Part shown: positions 20,299 through 29,255 of the stretch, piece after piece
Position numbering within the stretch: position 1 is the first letter of the stretch
Layout of the letters: every line of letters begins with the position of its first letter
Assembly (NCBI GenBank): GCA_027681045.1
Contig: JAQDCK010000005.1
Location: forward strand, 76,736 to 140,735
Reading direction: 5' to 3'
Source of the DNA: Lactobacillaceae bacterium AF64-9pH9TA
GTDB taxonomy: Bacteria > Bacillota > Bacilli > Lactobacillales > Lactobacillaceae
Length of the DNA stretch: 64,000 nt
The notes under the pieces: generated by a model
The model's input: only the letters and a program-made list of their open reading frames with translations
The model's database searches: none
Told to the model about the DNA's origin: nothing
Program-made: the position numbers and the translations under genes

Positions 20299-21744
20299 TT
20301 AGCCCTTCCGGCCGTGGATATTAAAGCCTGGCTTACGCTTCTTTCTGTCAAAATTGCGCTTGCCTTTGAAGTTCTTGTTCCCGCTCCGGCTGCGGCTACC
20401 GCGGCCGCGGCCGCCTGAGTGCTTGCCCCGGTAAGGGAGAGGCTTTTCAGGAGTGATGGTAACCTTGACCTCGCTGTCGTTAGAGAGCTCCTTCAGCAAA
20501 GCGGCCGCGATGTCTTCAGCTGAGTAGTTTTCCAGCAGCTTTTCCGCCGCGTCGTCATACTTGCTCAAATCCCCGCTCAACAGGTCGTCCACCTTCAAGA
20601 CCGCCTGCTTCATCTGCCCGGCAAAGGCCTGGGCGTCTGTCGGCGGACGCAGAGGAGACATCTTCTTCTTGGTCAAGTTTTCGATAGTCCGCATGTAGCC
20701 GATCTCGTTTGGCGTCACGAAGGTCACGCTCATCCCACTCTTGCCAGCCCGGCCGGTCCGGCCAATTCTGTGGACGTAGGAGTCCGGGTCTTGCGGAATG
20801 TCGTAGTTGTAAACATGGGTAACCCCGGAAATGTCCAGTCCCCGGGCAGCTACGTCAGTAGCTACCAGAATGTCAAGCTCCCCTTCCTTGAAGCGCTTGA
20901 GCACCTGCATCCGCCGGGCCTGGGTCAGGTCGCCGTGGATGCCGGCCGCGTTGTAGCCCCGGGCAACCAGGCCCCGGGTCAGTTCGTCAACCCGGCGCTT
21001 GGTCCGGCCAAAGACCACGGCCAGGTCCGGATTTTCCACGTCGATCAGCCGGCACATGGTGTCGAACTTTTCGTTTTCCCGGACGCGGACGAAGTACTGG
21101 TCGATCAAATCAGCCGTCAGTTCCTTGGCCTTGATCTTCACGACTTGCGGGTCATCCATGAACTTTTCGCCCAAAGCCTGGATTGGCTTTGGCATGGTCG
21201 CGCTGAACAAGAGGGTCTGGTCCCGGTTTTCAGCATAGGTTAAGATGCTTTCGATATCCTGGATGAAGCCCATGTCCAGCATTTCGTCGGCTTCGTCCAA
21301 AACAACTGTCTTGACGCCGTCCAGCTTGATGGTCTTGCGCTTCAAGTGGTCCAAAAGCCGGCCAGGAGTCCCGACCAGGATTTCCGGCACCTTCTTCAAA
21401 GCCCGGATCTGCCGGCCAATGTCCGCCCCGCCGTAAACGACCTGGACCTTGGCCTTTTCGTCTCTACCCAGGCGGAAAAGTTCTTCCTGGGTCTGGATGG
21501 CCAGTTCTCTGGTTGGCTCAATTACGATGGCCTGGATAGCTTGCTCCTGCTTGTCCAACTTTTGCAGGATTGGCAGACCAAAGGCGGCTGTCTTCCCCGT
21601 CCCGGTTTGGGCCTGGCCGATCACGTCCTGGCCGGCCAAGGCCAAAGGAATGGTCTGGGCCTGGATCGGGGTGGCTTCTTCAAAGCCTAACCGCTTAATT
21701 GCCTTTAAGATATTGTCGTTCAATCCTAGTTCAGTAAATTTCAA
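20299..21744 (-). CDS. cshA: DEAD-box RNA helicase, CshA type
   Basis: ATP-dependent RNA helicase acting in RNA decay and cold-stress ribosome assembly. Motifs in order: Q motif (FEEATPIQAQTIP), AQTGTGKT, PTREL, DEAD, SAT, and HRIGRTGRAG. The 481-residue length and the basic, Gly/Arg/Ser-rich C-terminal tail (GGRGRGSRSRSG) match CshA rather than CshB. It lies 10 bp after murF, so it is probably cotranscribed with it, an order seen in many lactobacilli. Confidence 0.92.
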   Translation of the reverse strand: MKFTELGLNDNILKAIKRLGFEEATPIQAQTIPLALAGQDVIGQAQTGTGKTAAFGLPILQKLDKQEQAIQAIVIEPTRELAIQTQEELFRLGRDEKAKVQVVYGGADIGRQIRALKKVPEILVGTPGRLLDHLKRKTIKLDGVKTVVLDEADEMLDMGFIQDIESILTYAENRDQTLLFSATMPKPIQALGEKFMDDPQVVKIKAKELTADLIDQYFVRVRENEKFDTMCRLIDVENPDLAVVFGRTKRRVDELTRGLVARGYNAAGIHGDLTQARRMQVLKRFKEGELDILVATDVAARGLDISGVTHVYNYDIPQDPDSYVHRIGRTGRAGKSGMSVTFVTPNEIGYMRTIENLTKKKMSPLRPPTDAQAFAGQMKQAVLKVDDLLSGDLSKYDDAAEKLLENYSAEDIAAALLKELSNDSEVKVTITPEKPLPYRGKHSGGRGRGSRSRSGNKNFKGKRNFDRKKRKPGFNIHGRKG

Positions 21745-21753
21745 ATTGTTCTC

Positions 21754-23121
21754 CTATTTCAGTCTGTCGAGGACTCGTTCCAGGTGCATCCCGTGGGACC
21801 CCTTCAGCAAAACGATGTCCTGGCTGTGTATGTCGCTCTTTAAATCATCGATTAAATGGCTCATCTCGTCTTCTGGGTAGTAGTGCAGATTCTGCTGGCC
21901 GTACTTGTCCAGCAGGGCTTGGTAAAGGTGGTTCATCTCCGACCCGTAAAGGTAAAGGACGTTGATCTTGTCCGGATCCAGGCATTCAGCCAGGCCCCTG
22001 TGCAGGTCAGCTGACCGACTGCCCAGTTCCAGCATGTCAGCCAAAACCGCGATCCGGCGGCCGCCTTCACTGACTGGAACCTGGCCAAAGGAGGCAGTCA
22101 CGGCCTTAACGGCCGTTGGGTTGGAGTTGTAGATATCGCTCATGATATCTTCGCCGCAGTCGCCCTTTTCCCATTCCATCCGGTTGGCCGTTGGCACGAA
22201 GTTGGCCAGGCCAGCGGTAATCTCCTCGTCGCTTTCCCCGAAGTGGCGGCCAACCAAGATAGCGGCCATGGCGTTAGCCACATTGTGGCGGCCGATCATT
22301 GGAATTGAGAATTCCCGGTCAGTCCCGTTAATCTTGAAGAAGGAATGGTGCATGGTGCTACGGAGGTCACTGGCATGAATGCTGTCAGAGTCCGCGAAAC
22401 CGAAGGTGGACTTGTCCTGGGAAAGCTTTGCGGCTCTTTCCGCCAGGAGGGGTTCATCGCCGTTGTAGATGAATTCGCCGTCTTCTTGCAAAAAGTCCGT
22501 GATTTCCATCTTGGCGTCGGCGATCTTGTCCCGGCTGCCGAAGAATTCGATGTGGGCTTCCCCGATCATGGTGATGACCGCCACGTCCGGCCGGGCCAAT
22601 TGGCTCAGTTCATGCAATTGGCCAGCCCGGTCCATCCCCATTTCCAAAACCAGGATTTCAGTGATCGGCTTCATTTCCAAAATGGTCATCGGCACGCCGA
22701 TTTCATTGTTAAAGTTGGCCTGGGTCTTGTAAACGTTGAAGCGCTTGGCCAAAACCGCCGCCACCATGTCCTTGGTCGTGGTCTTGCCGTTTGAGCCGGT
22801 GATGCCGACCACAGTTGGATTGACCTTCTGCAGGTAGTAGCGGGCCAGATCCTGCATGGCCTTCAAGGTGTCGGCAACTTCTAAAACCGCGATGCCTTCC
22901 GGCTTGTTTGGGTGGCCAGCTTCCCACAAAGTGGCGCTGGCGCCGGCTTCAATGGCTGAACCCACAAAGTCGTGGCCGTCTCTTTCCCCCTTAATCGGGA
23001 CAAAGAGGGCGCCCTGGCTGATCTTTCTTGAGTCAAAGGCCACTGAGGTAATGACCGTTTCCGCGTCCCCTTCACAACTGGTATTTAAGGCTTGGGCGAT
23101 TTCTGCCAACTGCATTTTCAT
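21754..23121 (-). CDS. murF: UDP-MurNAc-tripeptide--D-alanyl-D-alanine ligase
   Basis: Adds D-Ala-D-Ala to the UDP-MurNAc-tripeptide in the last cytoplasmic step of the precursor. Three Mur-ligase domains: N-terminal UDP-binding (to about 100), central ATPase with GITGSNGKTTTKD (near 106-118) and EMGMDRAGQ, and C-terminal Rossmann domain (DIYNSNPTAVKA to ADMLELG). 455 residues, normal. With alr upstream in transcription order it covers the D-Ala branch of wall synthesis. Confidence 0.95.
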   Translation of the reverse strand: MKMQLAEIAQALNTSCEGDAETVITSVAFDSRKISQGALFVPIKGERDGHDFVGSAIEAGASATLWEAGHPNKPEGIAVLEVADTLKAMQDLARYYLQKVNPTVVGITGSNGKTTTKDMVAAVLAKRFNVYKTQANFNNEIGVPMTILEMKPITEILVLEMGMDRAGQLHELSQLARPDVAVITMIGEAHIEFFGSRDKIADAKMEITDFLQEDGEFIYNGDEPLLAERAAKLSQDKSTFGFADSDSIHASDLRSTMHHSFFKINGTDREFSIPMIGRHNVANAMAAILVGRHFGESDEEITAGLANFVPTANRMEWEKGDCGEDIMSDIYNSNPTAVKAVTASFGQVPVSEGGRRIAVLADMLELGSRSADLHRGLAECLDPDKINVLYLYGSEMNHLYQALLDKYGQQNLHYYPEDEMSHLIDDLKSDIHSQDIVLLKGSHGMHLERVLDRLK

Positions 23122-23190
23122 TCCAATACTGCTCCTTGAGAATAAATTAACACTTAGTATATTATACGTTGTTTAGCGCTCTTCGCAATA

Positions 23191-23218
23191 AAAAAAGCAA
23201 CCCAAGCGGGCTGCTTTT
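23191..23218 (-). terminator. Terminator after rpmE2
   Basis: An 11-bp stem with one mismatch (23193-23203 with 23208-23218) followed by a T run on the minus strand. Confidence 0.75.
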
Positions 23219-23234
23219 AAAGTAAAGAGAACGA

Positions 23235-23486
23235 TTAGTTCTTCTTGTTGAAGCCGTACTTCTTGTTGAAACGTTCGATTCGACCATCGGCTGCGGCAAA
23301 CTTTTGCTTGCCAGTGTAGAATGGGTGGGAATCTGATGAAATTTCAACACGGATCAATGGGTAAGTGTTGCCTTCGAATTCAACAGTTTCTGATGACTTC
23401 AAAGTTGAGCCGGCAACAAACTTAAAACCAGTTGCTGAGTCCATGAAGCAAACTTCTTGATAATCTGGGTGAATACCTTGTTTCAT
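23235..23486 (-). CDS. rpmE2: 50S ribosomal protein L31 type B
   Basis: Zinc-independent L31 of 83 residues. The start [16 protein letters not shown] and the later [14 protein letters not shown] are diagnostic. The CxxC zinc site of type A L31 is absent, as expected for type B. ATG at 23486 with AAGGAG 10 nt upstream. Confidence 0.95.
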   Translation of the reverse strand: MKQGIHPDYQEVCFMDSATGFKFVAGSTLKSSETVEFEGNTYPLIRVEISSDSHPFYTGKQKFAAADGRIERFNKKYGFNKKN

Positions 23487-23585
23487 AATTCTAAAACTCC
23501 TTTGCCATAGCCTTCTGCAGGCCATAGATTAATCGATTAACTCTAATATAGTACCACTATCCAGCCCGTTTGACAAGGGCCCAAG

Positions 23586-24857
23586 TTAATCTTCCACGTC
23601 CCGGATGACCACGTCAGCGCCCAGCTGGCGCAACTTTTCTTCCACCCGGTCATAGCCGCGCAAGATGTTGCCGGCATTTTTGATCACCGTTTCGCCCTCA
23701 ACCATCAGACCCGTAAGCATCAAGCAGGCCCCGGCCCGGATTTCGTCAGCGTGAACCACTGCCCCGCGCAGGCGGCTGCCCGGGTGAACCAGAATGATGT
23801 TGTTAACGACCGTGATGGAAGCCCCCATCTTCTGCAGTTCCGGTACATGCCGGGTCCGCTTCGGGTAGATCGGGTCGATGATGACCCCTTCCCCGGTCTT
23901 AGCCGTCAGCAAGAGCGGCGTAATTGGCTGCTGCAAGTCAGTCGCGAAGCCTGGGTAGGTCCCGGTCTTGACCTGGACCATGCGCAGGTCCCCGGCCGGG
24001 TAAACGAAGAGGGAGTCTTCATCAGTGTCAATCACCACGCCCATTTCTTCCACCTTGGCCAAAAAGGCGTCAAGGTGTTCAGCGATAATGTTATGGATCC
24101 GGATCCCGTTACCGATGCAGGCTGCCATGGAAATGTAAGTCCCAGCTTCGATCCGGTCAGGGATGATCGTGTGCGACACCTTGGCCTCCAGGCGGTCAAC
24201 CCCGTCGATTCTGATGGTGTCAGTCCCCGCCCCGCGGATCTTGGCCCCCATGTTGTTCAAGAAAGTTGCCAGGTCGATGATTTCCGGCTCCTTGGCCGCA
24301 TTCTCGATCACCGTCCGGCCGCTGGCCGTGACTGAGGCCATGATGATGTTCATCGTTGCCCCAACAGAAGCCATCTTCAGGTGAATCTGGGCCCCTTTCA
24401 ACCCTTCATCAGGCGCGGTAATTACAATCTGCTCATTTTCATATCTAACGTCGGCGCCGAGGGATTGGAAGCCCATAATGTGCTGGTCAATCGGCCGTGG
24501 GCCAATGTCATCGCCACCAGGAAAACCTACAACCGCCTTGCCAAAACGACCGAGCAAAGCGCCCATAAAGTAGTAAGACGCGCGTAAGCTCTTAATCTTC
24601 CCAGCTGGCAGAGGACTCATCTTGATTTCAGTCGGGTCAATTTGCAGGGTCGTTTCGCGGAAGTCGCAGTGCACGTCCATTTCGCTCAACAAGTCCATCA
24701 AATTGTCAACGTCGGCAATCCGCGGAACTGATTCCAGGGTCACCGGCGTTCTCGACAGGATTGAGGCCGGAATCAGCGCTACCGTTGAGTTCTTCGCGCC
24801 GCCAATCCAGATGTCGCCTTGCAGGGGTTTCCCTCCGTGAATTATCATTTGCTTCAT
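23586..24857 (-). CDS. UDP-N-acetylglucosamine 1-carboxyvinyltransferase (MurA paralog with Asp at the catalytic Cys position)
   Basis: First committed step of peptidoglycan synthesis: enolpyruvyl transfer from PEP to UDP-GlcNAc. 423 residues with the EPSP-synthase fold; the K22-N23 pair (GGAKNS) and RPIDQH are present. In E. coli MurA the mobile loop reads PGGCTIGARP; here the same stretch reads PGGDDIGPRP, so Cys115 is replaced by Asp (D116). That change is found in naturally fosfomycin-insensitive MurAs. Position between rpmE2 and pyrG suggests the MurA2/MurZ paralog of Firmicutes; a second copy elsewhere in the genome is likely but not in view. Confidence 0.93.
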   Translation of the reverse strand: MKQMIIHGGKPLQGDIWIGGAKNSTVALIPASILSRTPVTLESVPRIADVDNLMDLLSEMDVHCDFRETTLQIDPTEIKMSPLPAGKIKSLRASYYFMGALLGRFGKAVVGFPGGDDIGPRPIDQHIMGFQSLGADVRYENEQIVITAPDEGLKGAQIHLKMASVGATMNIIMASVTASGRTVIENAAKEPEIIDLATFLNNMGAKIRGAGTDTIRIDGVDRLEAKVSHTIIPDRIEAGTYISMAACIGNGIRIHNIIAEHLDAFLAKVEEMGVVIDTDEDSLFVYPAGDLRMVQVKTGTYPGFATDLQQPITPLLLTAKTGEGVIIDPIYPKRTRHVPELQKMGASITVVNNIILVHPGSRLRGAVVHADEIRAGACLMLTGLMVEGETVIKNAGNILRGYDRVEEKLRQLGADVVIRDVED

Positions 24858-24916
24858 TTGGGAAAGTAGTCCTTTTCTTTTGTCAAATTATCATAATAAT
24901 GTTAATAGATCTTCGT

Positions 24917-24951
24917 CAAAAAAACAAGAGAAGAGGTTTCTCTTCTCTTGT
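24917..24951 (-). terminator. Terminator after pyrG
   Basis: A perfect 11-bp stem (24924-24934 with 24941-24951) with a 6-nt loop and a long T run on the minus strand, between pyrG and murA. Confidence 0.88.
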
Positions 24952-24977
24952 CACTATCTATTATTATCGTACAAAAT

Positions 24978-26597
24978 TTAGAACTTGTCGACCTGCAAAC
25001 CGCTGGCTGCCCCAATAAAGCCCTTGAAGAGCCCTTCTGGCCGGTTTGGCCGGCTCAGGAATTCCGGGTGGTATTGAGCAGCAACAAAGAACTTCTTGTC
25101 CGTGATTTCAACAATTTCCACCAGGCGGTTGTCTGGAGAAACGCCTGAGAAGGTCATGCCGGCCTTTTCAAAGGCTTCCCGGTACTTGTTGTTGAATTCG
25201 TAGCGGTGACGGTGACGTTCCTGGATGACTTCCTGGCCGTCGTAGCATTCCCGGGTCTTAGTGCCAGCCTTCAGCATGGCTGGGTACAAGCCCAGACGCA
25301 AGGTGCCGCCGATCTTTTCCTGGTCGCGCTGGTCAGCCATCAAGTCAATGATGTTGTTCTTGCAGTTTGGTTCTGCTTCAGCTGAGTTGGCGTCTTCCAG
25401 GTGCAAAACGTTGCGGGCGAATTCCACGCTGGCCATCTGCATCCCCAGGCAGATCCCCAGGAATGGAATGTCGTGTTCGCGGGCGTACTTGATGGAAGTG
25501 ATCATCCCTTCCAGGCCCCGGGTGCCGAAACCGCCTGGCACGATCAAGCCCTGGCTGTCCTTCAAAAGTTCGGCTACATTGTCTTCAGTGATGTCTTCAG
25601 CCTGGATCTTTTCAACTTCGATCTTGCTGTTGTACAGGTAGCCGGCGTGCTGCAAAGCGTCGGTAACAGAGATGTAGGCATCTTCCAGTTCGACGTACTT
25701 GCCGACAAGGGTGATCTTGGTCTTGTACTTCAAGCTCTTGGCCCGTTCGTCCATCCGGCGCCATTCGTCCATGTCAGCAACCGGCTTCGAGCTGTCGATG
25801 TGGAGGAAGTCAACGATCTTCTGGTCAACGCCTTGTTCCTGGTAGGACAGCGGCACGTCAAACAAAGATGGCGCGTCCAAAGATTCCACGATGTAGTCAA
25901 CTGGAACGTCGGTGAAAGTAGAGATCTTGTCCTTCATTTCCTGTGGAACTGGCATTTCTGAGCGGAGAACCAGCATGTTTGGCTGGATCCCGATTGACCG
26001 CAGCATGGAAACTGACTGCTGGGTCGGCTTGCTCTTCAGTTCCTTGGCTGCCCGCAGGTAAGGAACGAAGGTAACGTGCACGTACATAACGTTTTCTGAT
26101 CCGACTTCCCGCCGCATTTGCCGGATGGCTTCCATAAACGGAGTTGATTCCATGTCACCGACCGTACCGCCGATTTCGGAAATAACCACGTCAGTATCGG
26201 TCATTTGCGCTGCCCGCATGACCTTTTCCTTGATCATGTTAGTTACGTGCGGGATCACCTGTACAGTGCCGCCGTGGTAGTCGCCGCGCCGTTCACGCTG
26301 CAGGACTTCCTGGTAGATCTTGCCAGTCGTCACGTTAGAGTACTTGCTGGTTCTAACGTCGACCAATCTTTCATAGTGGCCCAAGTCAAGGTCAGCTTCC
26401 GTACCGTCGTCAGTCACGAAAACTTCACCATGTTGGTAAGGGTTCATCGTGCCGGGGTCGATGTTGATGTATGGGTCGAACTTCTGCATGGTAACTTTTA
26501 AGCCGCGGTTCTTCAGCAAGCGACCAATGCTTGATGCAGTAATCCCTTTCCCCAATGATGAAACAACGCCGCCAGTCACAAAGATATATTTGGTCAT
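24978..26597 (-). CDS. pyrG: CTP synthase
   Basis: Makes CTP from UTP with glutamine as nitrogen donor. N-terminal synthetase domain starts [17 protein letters not shown] (P-loop) and the C-terminal class I amidotransferase has the nucleophile motif GICLGMQ and a YHPEF end. The ATG at 26597 with AAAGGAG upstream gives the canonical MTKYIF start and 539 residues; the longer frame from 26639 runs through the attenuator. Expression should be controlled by the upstream GGGC-start attenuator. Confidence 0.97.
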   Translation of the reverse strand: MTKYIFVTGGVVSSLGKGITASSIGRLLKNRGLKVTMQKFDPYINIDPGTMNPYQHGEVFVTDDGTEADLDLGHYERLVDVRTSKYSNVTTGKIYQEVLQRERRGDYHGGTVQVIPHVTNMIKEKVMRAAQMTDTDVVISEIGGTVGDMESTPFMEAIRQMRREVGSENVMYVHVTFVPYLRAAKELKSKPTQQSVSMLRSIGIQPNMLVLRSEMPVPQEMKDKISTFTDVPVDYIVESLDAPSLFDVPLSYQEQGVDQKIVDFLHIDSSKPVADMDEWRRMDERAKSLKYKTKITLVGKYVELEDAYISVTDALQHAGYLYNSKIEVEKIQAEDITEDNVAELLKDSQGLIVPGGFGTRGLEGMITSIKYAREHDIPFLGICLGMQMASVEFARNVLHLEDANSAEAEPNCKNNIIDLMADQRDQEKIGGTLRLGLYPAMLKAGTKTRECYDGQEVIQERHRHRYEFNNKYREAFEKAGMTFSGVSPDNRLVEIVEITDKKFFVAAQYHPEFLSRPNRPEGLFKGFIGAASGLQVDKF

Positions 26598-26610
26598 TGA
26601 GCTCTCCTTT

Positions 26611-26668
26611 GAAAAATAATAAAAAAAGCTCCCTAGCAATTAGGGAGCTAAACGCACATAGGGTGCCC
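26611..26668 (-). promoter_or_regulatory. pyrG attenuator with GGGC initiation site (CTP-sensing reiterative transcription)
   Basis: The predicted transcript begins GGGC at 26668-26665 and reaches a terminator stem (26627-26635 with 26641-26649) with seven Ts, just before the pyrG Shine-Dalgarno. The 5' arm contains CUCCC. In Bacillus subtilis pyrG, low CTP makes polymerase add extra Gs at a GGGC start; the G tract pairs with the C/U-rich 5' arm and prevents termination. All parts are in place here; the mechanism is inferred by homology. Confidence 0.85.
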
Positions 26669-26675
26669 AAGCAAA

Positions 26676-26704
26676 ATAATAACGACTTTTCAGCCGCAAG
26701 TCAA
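26676..26704 (-). promoter_or_regulatory. pyrG promoter
   Basis: TTGACT (26704-26699) and TATTAT (26681-26676) with a 17-nt spacer; 7 nt later comes GGGC. It sits right after the rpoE stop. Confidence 0.85.
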
Positions 26705-26714
26705 GGACAAAATC

Positions 26715-27302
26715 CTATTCTTCGTCTTCATCGTCATCAAGGTCGTCATCATCCAATTGTGACAGCTGGCCTTCGATCCCGTCTGGCAATGAGTCGTCAT
26801 CTTCGTCGTCTTCATTGTCGTCGTAATCGTCATCGTAGTCGTAATCGTCGCCGGAGTTGTCGTCATCGTCATCTTCGTCAGCGTCACTGTCGTCGGACAA
26901 GTCTTCGTCTTCTGGGTCGTCGTTTTCGTAGTCGATTACGTCGTCGCCCTCAGTCGTAGCCAGGAAGGCGTTGACCTTCTTGTGGTGCTTGCGAGTTGAT
27001 GCTTCGTCGCCGTCGTCTTCTGGGTGGTCGACTTCTTCATCGACAGCTTCGAACTTAAACCAGGTCCGCAGGGCCCAGACATTTTCACCCATGGAAATGA
27101 AGCGGCCATCGGTGTTCATGTCCGTGTAAAATTGCGGCAGGCGCTGGCGAATTTCTTCGTCGCTCTTGTTCAAGTACTTTTGCACTTCGTTAACGATATC
27201 GGCAAAAGCCATTCTTTCGCCACGGTCTTCCAAAATTGCGTGTGCAACTTCAATCATTGACAATTCGTTGCGATCCACGTCTTTAAAATCAGCTAATCCC
27301 AC
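26715..27302 (-). CDS. rpoE: DNA-directed RNA polymerase delta subunit
   Basis: Polymerase accessory subunit of Firmicutes that speeds recycling and lowers non-specific binding. The folded HARE-HTH domain fills residues 1-90 (MIEVAHAILEDRGERMAF, QRLPQFYTDMNTDGRF), and the remaining 100 residues are nearly all Asp and Glu, the disordered tail typical of delta. 195 residues. The start is a GTG with GAGG 10 nt upstream. The rpoE-pyrG order is conserved. Confidence 0.95.
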   Translation of the reverse strand: MGLADFKDVDRNELSMIEVAHAILEDRGERMAFADIVNEVQKYLNKSDEEIRQRLPQFYTDMNTDGRFISMGENVWALRTWFKFEAVDEEVDHPEDDGDEASTRKHHKKVNAFLATTEGDDVIDYENDDPEDEDLSDDSDADEDDDDDNSGDDYDYDDDYDDNEDDEDDDSLPDGIEGQLSQLDDDDLDDDEDEE

Positions 27303-27347
27303 AGTTGAACGTCCTCTCTATTCAATCTTGTCTATTTTACACGTCAT

Positions 27348-27746
27348 TTAAGCAAAAATCAACGAGACGGCATAACTACCAATTAAGTCTACACCACTAA
27401 AGAGGTCATATTCAACTTCAAGTTGCTGACCAGCGGCATTTTCTTTCAATTCCAGGCGCTTGGTCTCCGACAAGAGATCCAGCTGCCGGCCCTCAACCAC
27501 GTACTTGCACTGTCCCTTCTCGCCTAAAATGAAATGCATTTGGGAGAAGTTGCTGTGGTCAGTCCCCCGCCGGATCAAGAGCTCCTGCTCTTTTACGAGC
27601 ATCTTGACCGGCACCTTTTCTGCCTCGTAAGAAATTCTTTTAACCGCGCCGTCTTCCCGTAATTCGCCTTCTGCCTGCTGGCGGATGGTTTCCGTTTGCT
27701 CGCCCTGGGTGATCTTGCTCGTCAAATCGATCTTAATCTTGCTCAT
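27348..27746 (-). CDS. DUF1934 (YwiB-like) calycin-fold protein
   Basis: 132-residue cytoplasmic protein with the beta-rich YwiB pattern (RRGTDHSNFSQMHFILGEKG, LEVEYDLFSG). No catalytic residues are recognisable and the role is unknown. It lies 45 bp before rpoE and diverges from the HD hydrolase gene; the ywiB-rpoE-pyrG order recurs in lactobacilli. Confidence 0.8.
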   Translation of the reverse strand: MSKIKIDLTSKITQGEQTETIRQQAEGELREDGAVKRISYEAEKVPVKMLVKEQELLIRRGTDHSNFSQMHFILGEKGQCKYVVEGRQLDLLSETKRLELKENAAGQQLEVEYDLFSGVDLIGSYAVSLIFA

Positions 27747-27805
27747 CTTTATAAGAAATCATTCTCCTTTAACAGCCGCAAGCAGCGGCCTCTGGCAACT
27801 TTTGC

Positions 27806-27811
27806 TATAAT
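27806..27811 (+). promoter_or_regulatory. Extended -10 promoter of the HD hydrolase gene
   Basis: TGCTATAAT without a good -35, 75 bp before the TTG start. Confidence 0.5.
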
Positions 27812-27885
27812 TTCTATAGCTAGTCAAGCATATCTTACTATGTTTTGGCAAAAATATAAAACAATAAGAATGGAGGATAATACTT

Positions 27886-29199
27886 TTGACAAAATTTGAC
27901 AGTCCTAAACTGGCCCGTGAAGTCGTCGTCCGTGACCCGGTTCACGGCTATATCCACCTGGACACCCAAGTAGCCCTGGAAGTCGTCCGCTCGAAAGAAT
28001 TCCAGCGGATGCGGCGGATCAAGCAGCTGGGCCCGACGTCCTTCGTCTTCCCCGGCGCCACCCACACCCGCTTTGAGCACAACCTGGGCGTCTACGAACT
28101 GGCCCGACGGATCAGCAACCTTTTTACTGACAAATACCCTAGTCAAAGTACCGGCGACGGACTCTGGGATCCCAGCGAAAACCTGCTGGTGCAGATGGCC
28201 GGCCTTTTGCATGACATCGGCCATGGCCCATACTCGCACACCTTTGAGCACCTTTTCGGCACCAACCATGAGCAGATCGGCCAGCAGATCATTCTGGATT
28301 CTTCCACTGAGGTCAACCAGGCTTTGAGCAAGGTCGACCCGGACTTCCCAAAGGCAGTGGCCAGTGTGATCGCCAAGACCTACCCTAATCCCCAGGTGGT
28401 CAAGCTCATCTCCAGCCAGGCGGACGCCGACCGGATGGACTACCTTTTGCGGGATGCCTACTTCACGGGGGCTTCTTATGGGGAATTTGACCTGTCCCGG
28501 ATCTTGCGGGTCATCCGCCCTTATGAAAAAGGGGTTTGCTTTACGGCTAACGGGATGCACGCCGTTGAAGACTATATCGTCTCCCGCTACCAGATGTACC
28601 AGCAGATCTACTACCACCGGGTCAACCGGTCCATGGAGGTCATCCTTCACCATCTTTTGAAGCGGGCCCAGTACCTCTACCAGGAAAAAGAACTGCCGGT
28701 TACGCCAAGTTTAGCCAGATTTTTGGCCGGGACCTGGGACTTGCAGGACTACTTGAAGATGGATGACGGGGTCATGGAGACCAACTTCAGCATGTGGACT
28801 GAGTCCAGCGACCCGGTTTTAGCGGACTTAACCAAGCGCTACCTCTTCCGGCGGCCTTTAGCCAGCGCGAAGATCAACGAAGAAAGCAAGCGGCTTTTGC
28901 CACAATTAAAGGACTTGATCAAGAAGGACGGCTTTGACCCGGACTACTATACCGGAGTAGGATCAGCCTTTGACGAGCCATATGACGCTTATAAGCCAAG
29001 CGGCAAGAACGCCAACAGCCAAATCGAGATCATGCAGGAAGACGGCAGCTTGATTGAGCTGTCCCAGCTTAGCCCCTTGGTCAAGGCCTTAAACGGGACC
29101 CTGCAGGGCGATGAGCGCTTCTTCTTCCCGGTTGCCATGCTCAAGCAGGCAGATTTTCAGCAATACCTGAAAAACGGAGAATTGCTTACGAAAAAATAA
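27886..29199 (+). CDS. HD-domain phosphohydrolase (YwfO/dNTPase-like)
   Basis: 437-residue metal-dependent hydrolase. The HD signature is complete: H in ATHTRFEHN, HD in LLHDIGHGPYSHTFEH, and Asp in QADADRMDYLLRDA. This is the SAMHD1/dGTPase-like branch; the Bacillus homologue YwfO is reported as a dNTP triphosphohydrolase, but the substrate here is inferred. It begins with TTG, chosen because TGGAGG sits 10 nt upstream and the next residues match the family. It stands alone between a divergent promoter and a bidirectional terminator. Confidence 0.88.
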   Translation: MTKFDSPKLAREVVVRDPVHGYIHLDTQVALEVVRSKEFQRMRRIKQLGPTSFVFPGATHTRFEHNLGVYELARRISNLFTDKYPSQSTGDGLWDPSENLLVQMAGLLHDIGHGPYSHTFEHLFGTNHEQIGQQIILDSSTEVNQALSKVDPDFPKAVASVIAKTYPNPQVVKLISSQADADRMDYLLRDAYFTGASYGEFDLSRILRVIRPYEKGVCFTANGMHAVEDYIVSRYQMYQQIYYHRVNRSMEVILHHLLKRAQYLYQEKELPVTPSLARFLAGTWDLQDYLKMDDGVMETNFSMWTESSDPVLADLTKRYLFRRPLASAKINEESKRLLPQLKDLIKKDGFDPDYYTGVGSAFDEPYDAYKPSGKNANSQIEIMQEDGSLIELSQLSPLVKALNGTLQGDERFFFPVAMLKQADFQQYLKNGELLTKK

Positions 29200-29207
29200 G
29201 GTAAAAG

Positions 29208-29243
29208 AAAACAACCGTTGCAGAATTTGCAGCGGTTGTTTTT
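29208..29243. terminator. Terminator between the HD hydrolase gene and prs
   Basis: A 13-bp stem (29209-29221 with 29229-29241) with one G-T pair and a T run on the plus strand; the A-rich left flank lets it serve prs as well. Confidence 0.85.
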
Positions 29244-29255
29244 GCATACAGGTCC

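Noticed and set aside
26715..26990. Long Asp/Glu low-complexity stretch that looks like a repeat array in the DNA (GAC/GAT triplets)
   Set aside because: It is the acidic tail of the RNA polymerase delta subunit, a normal family feature.
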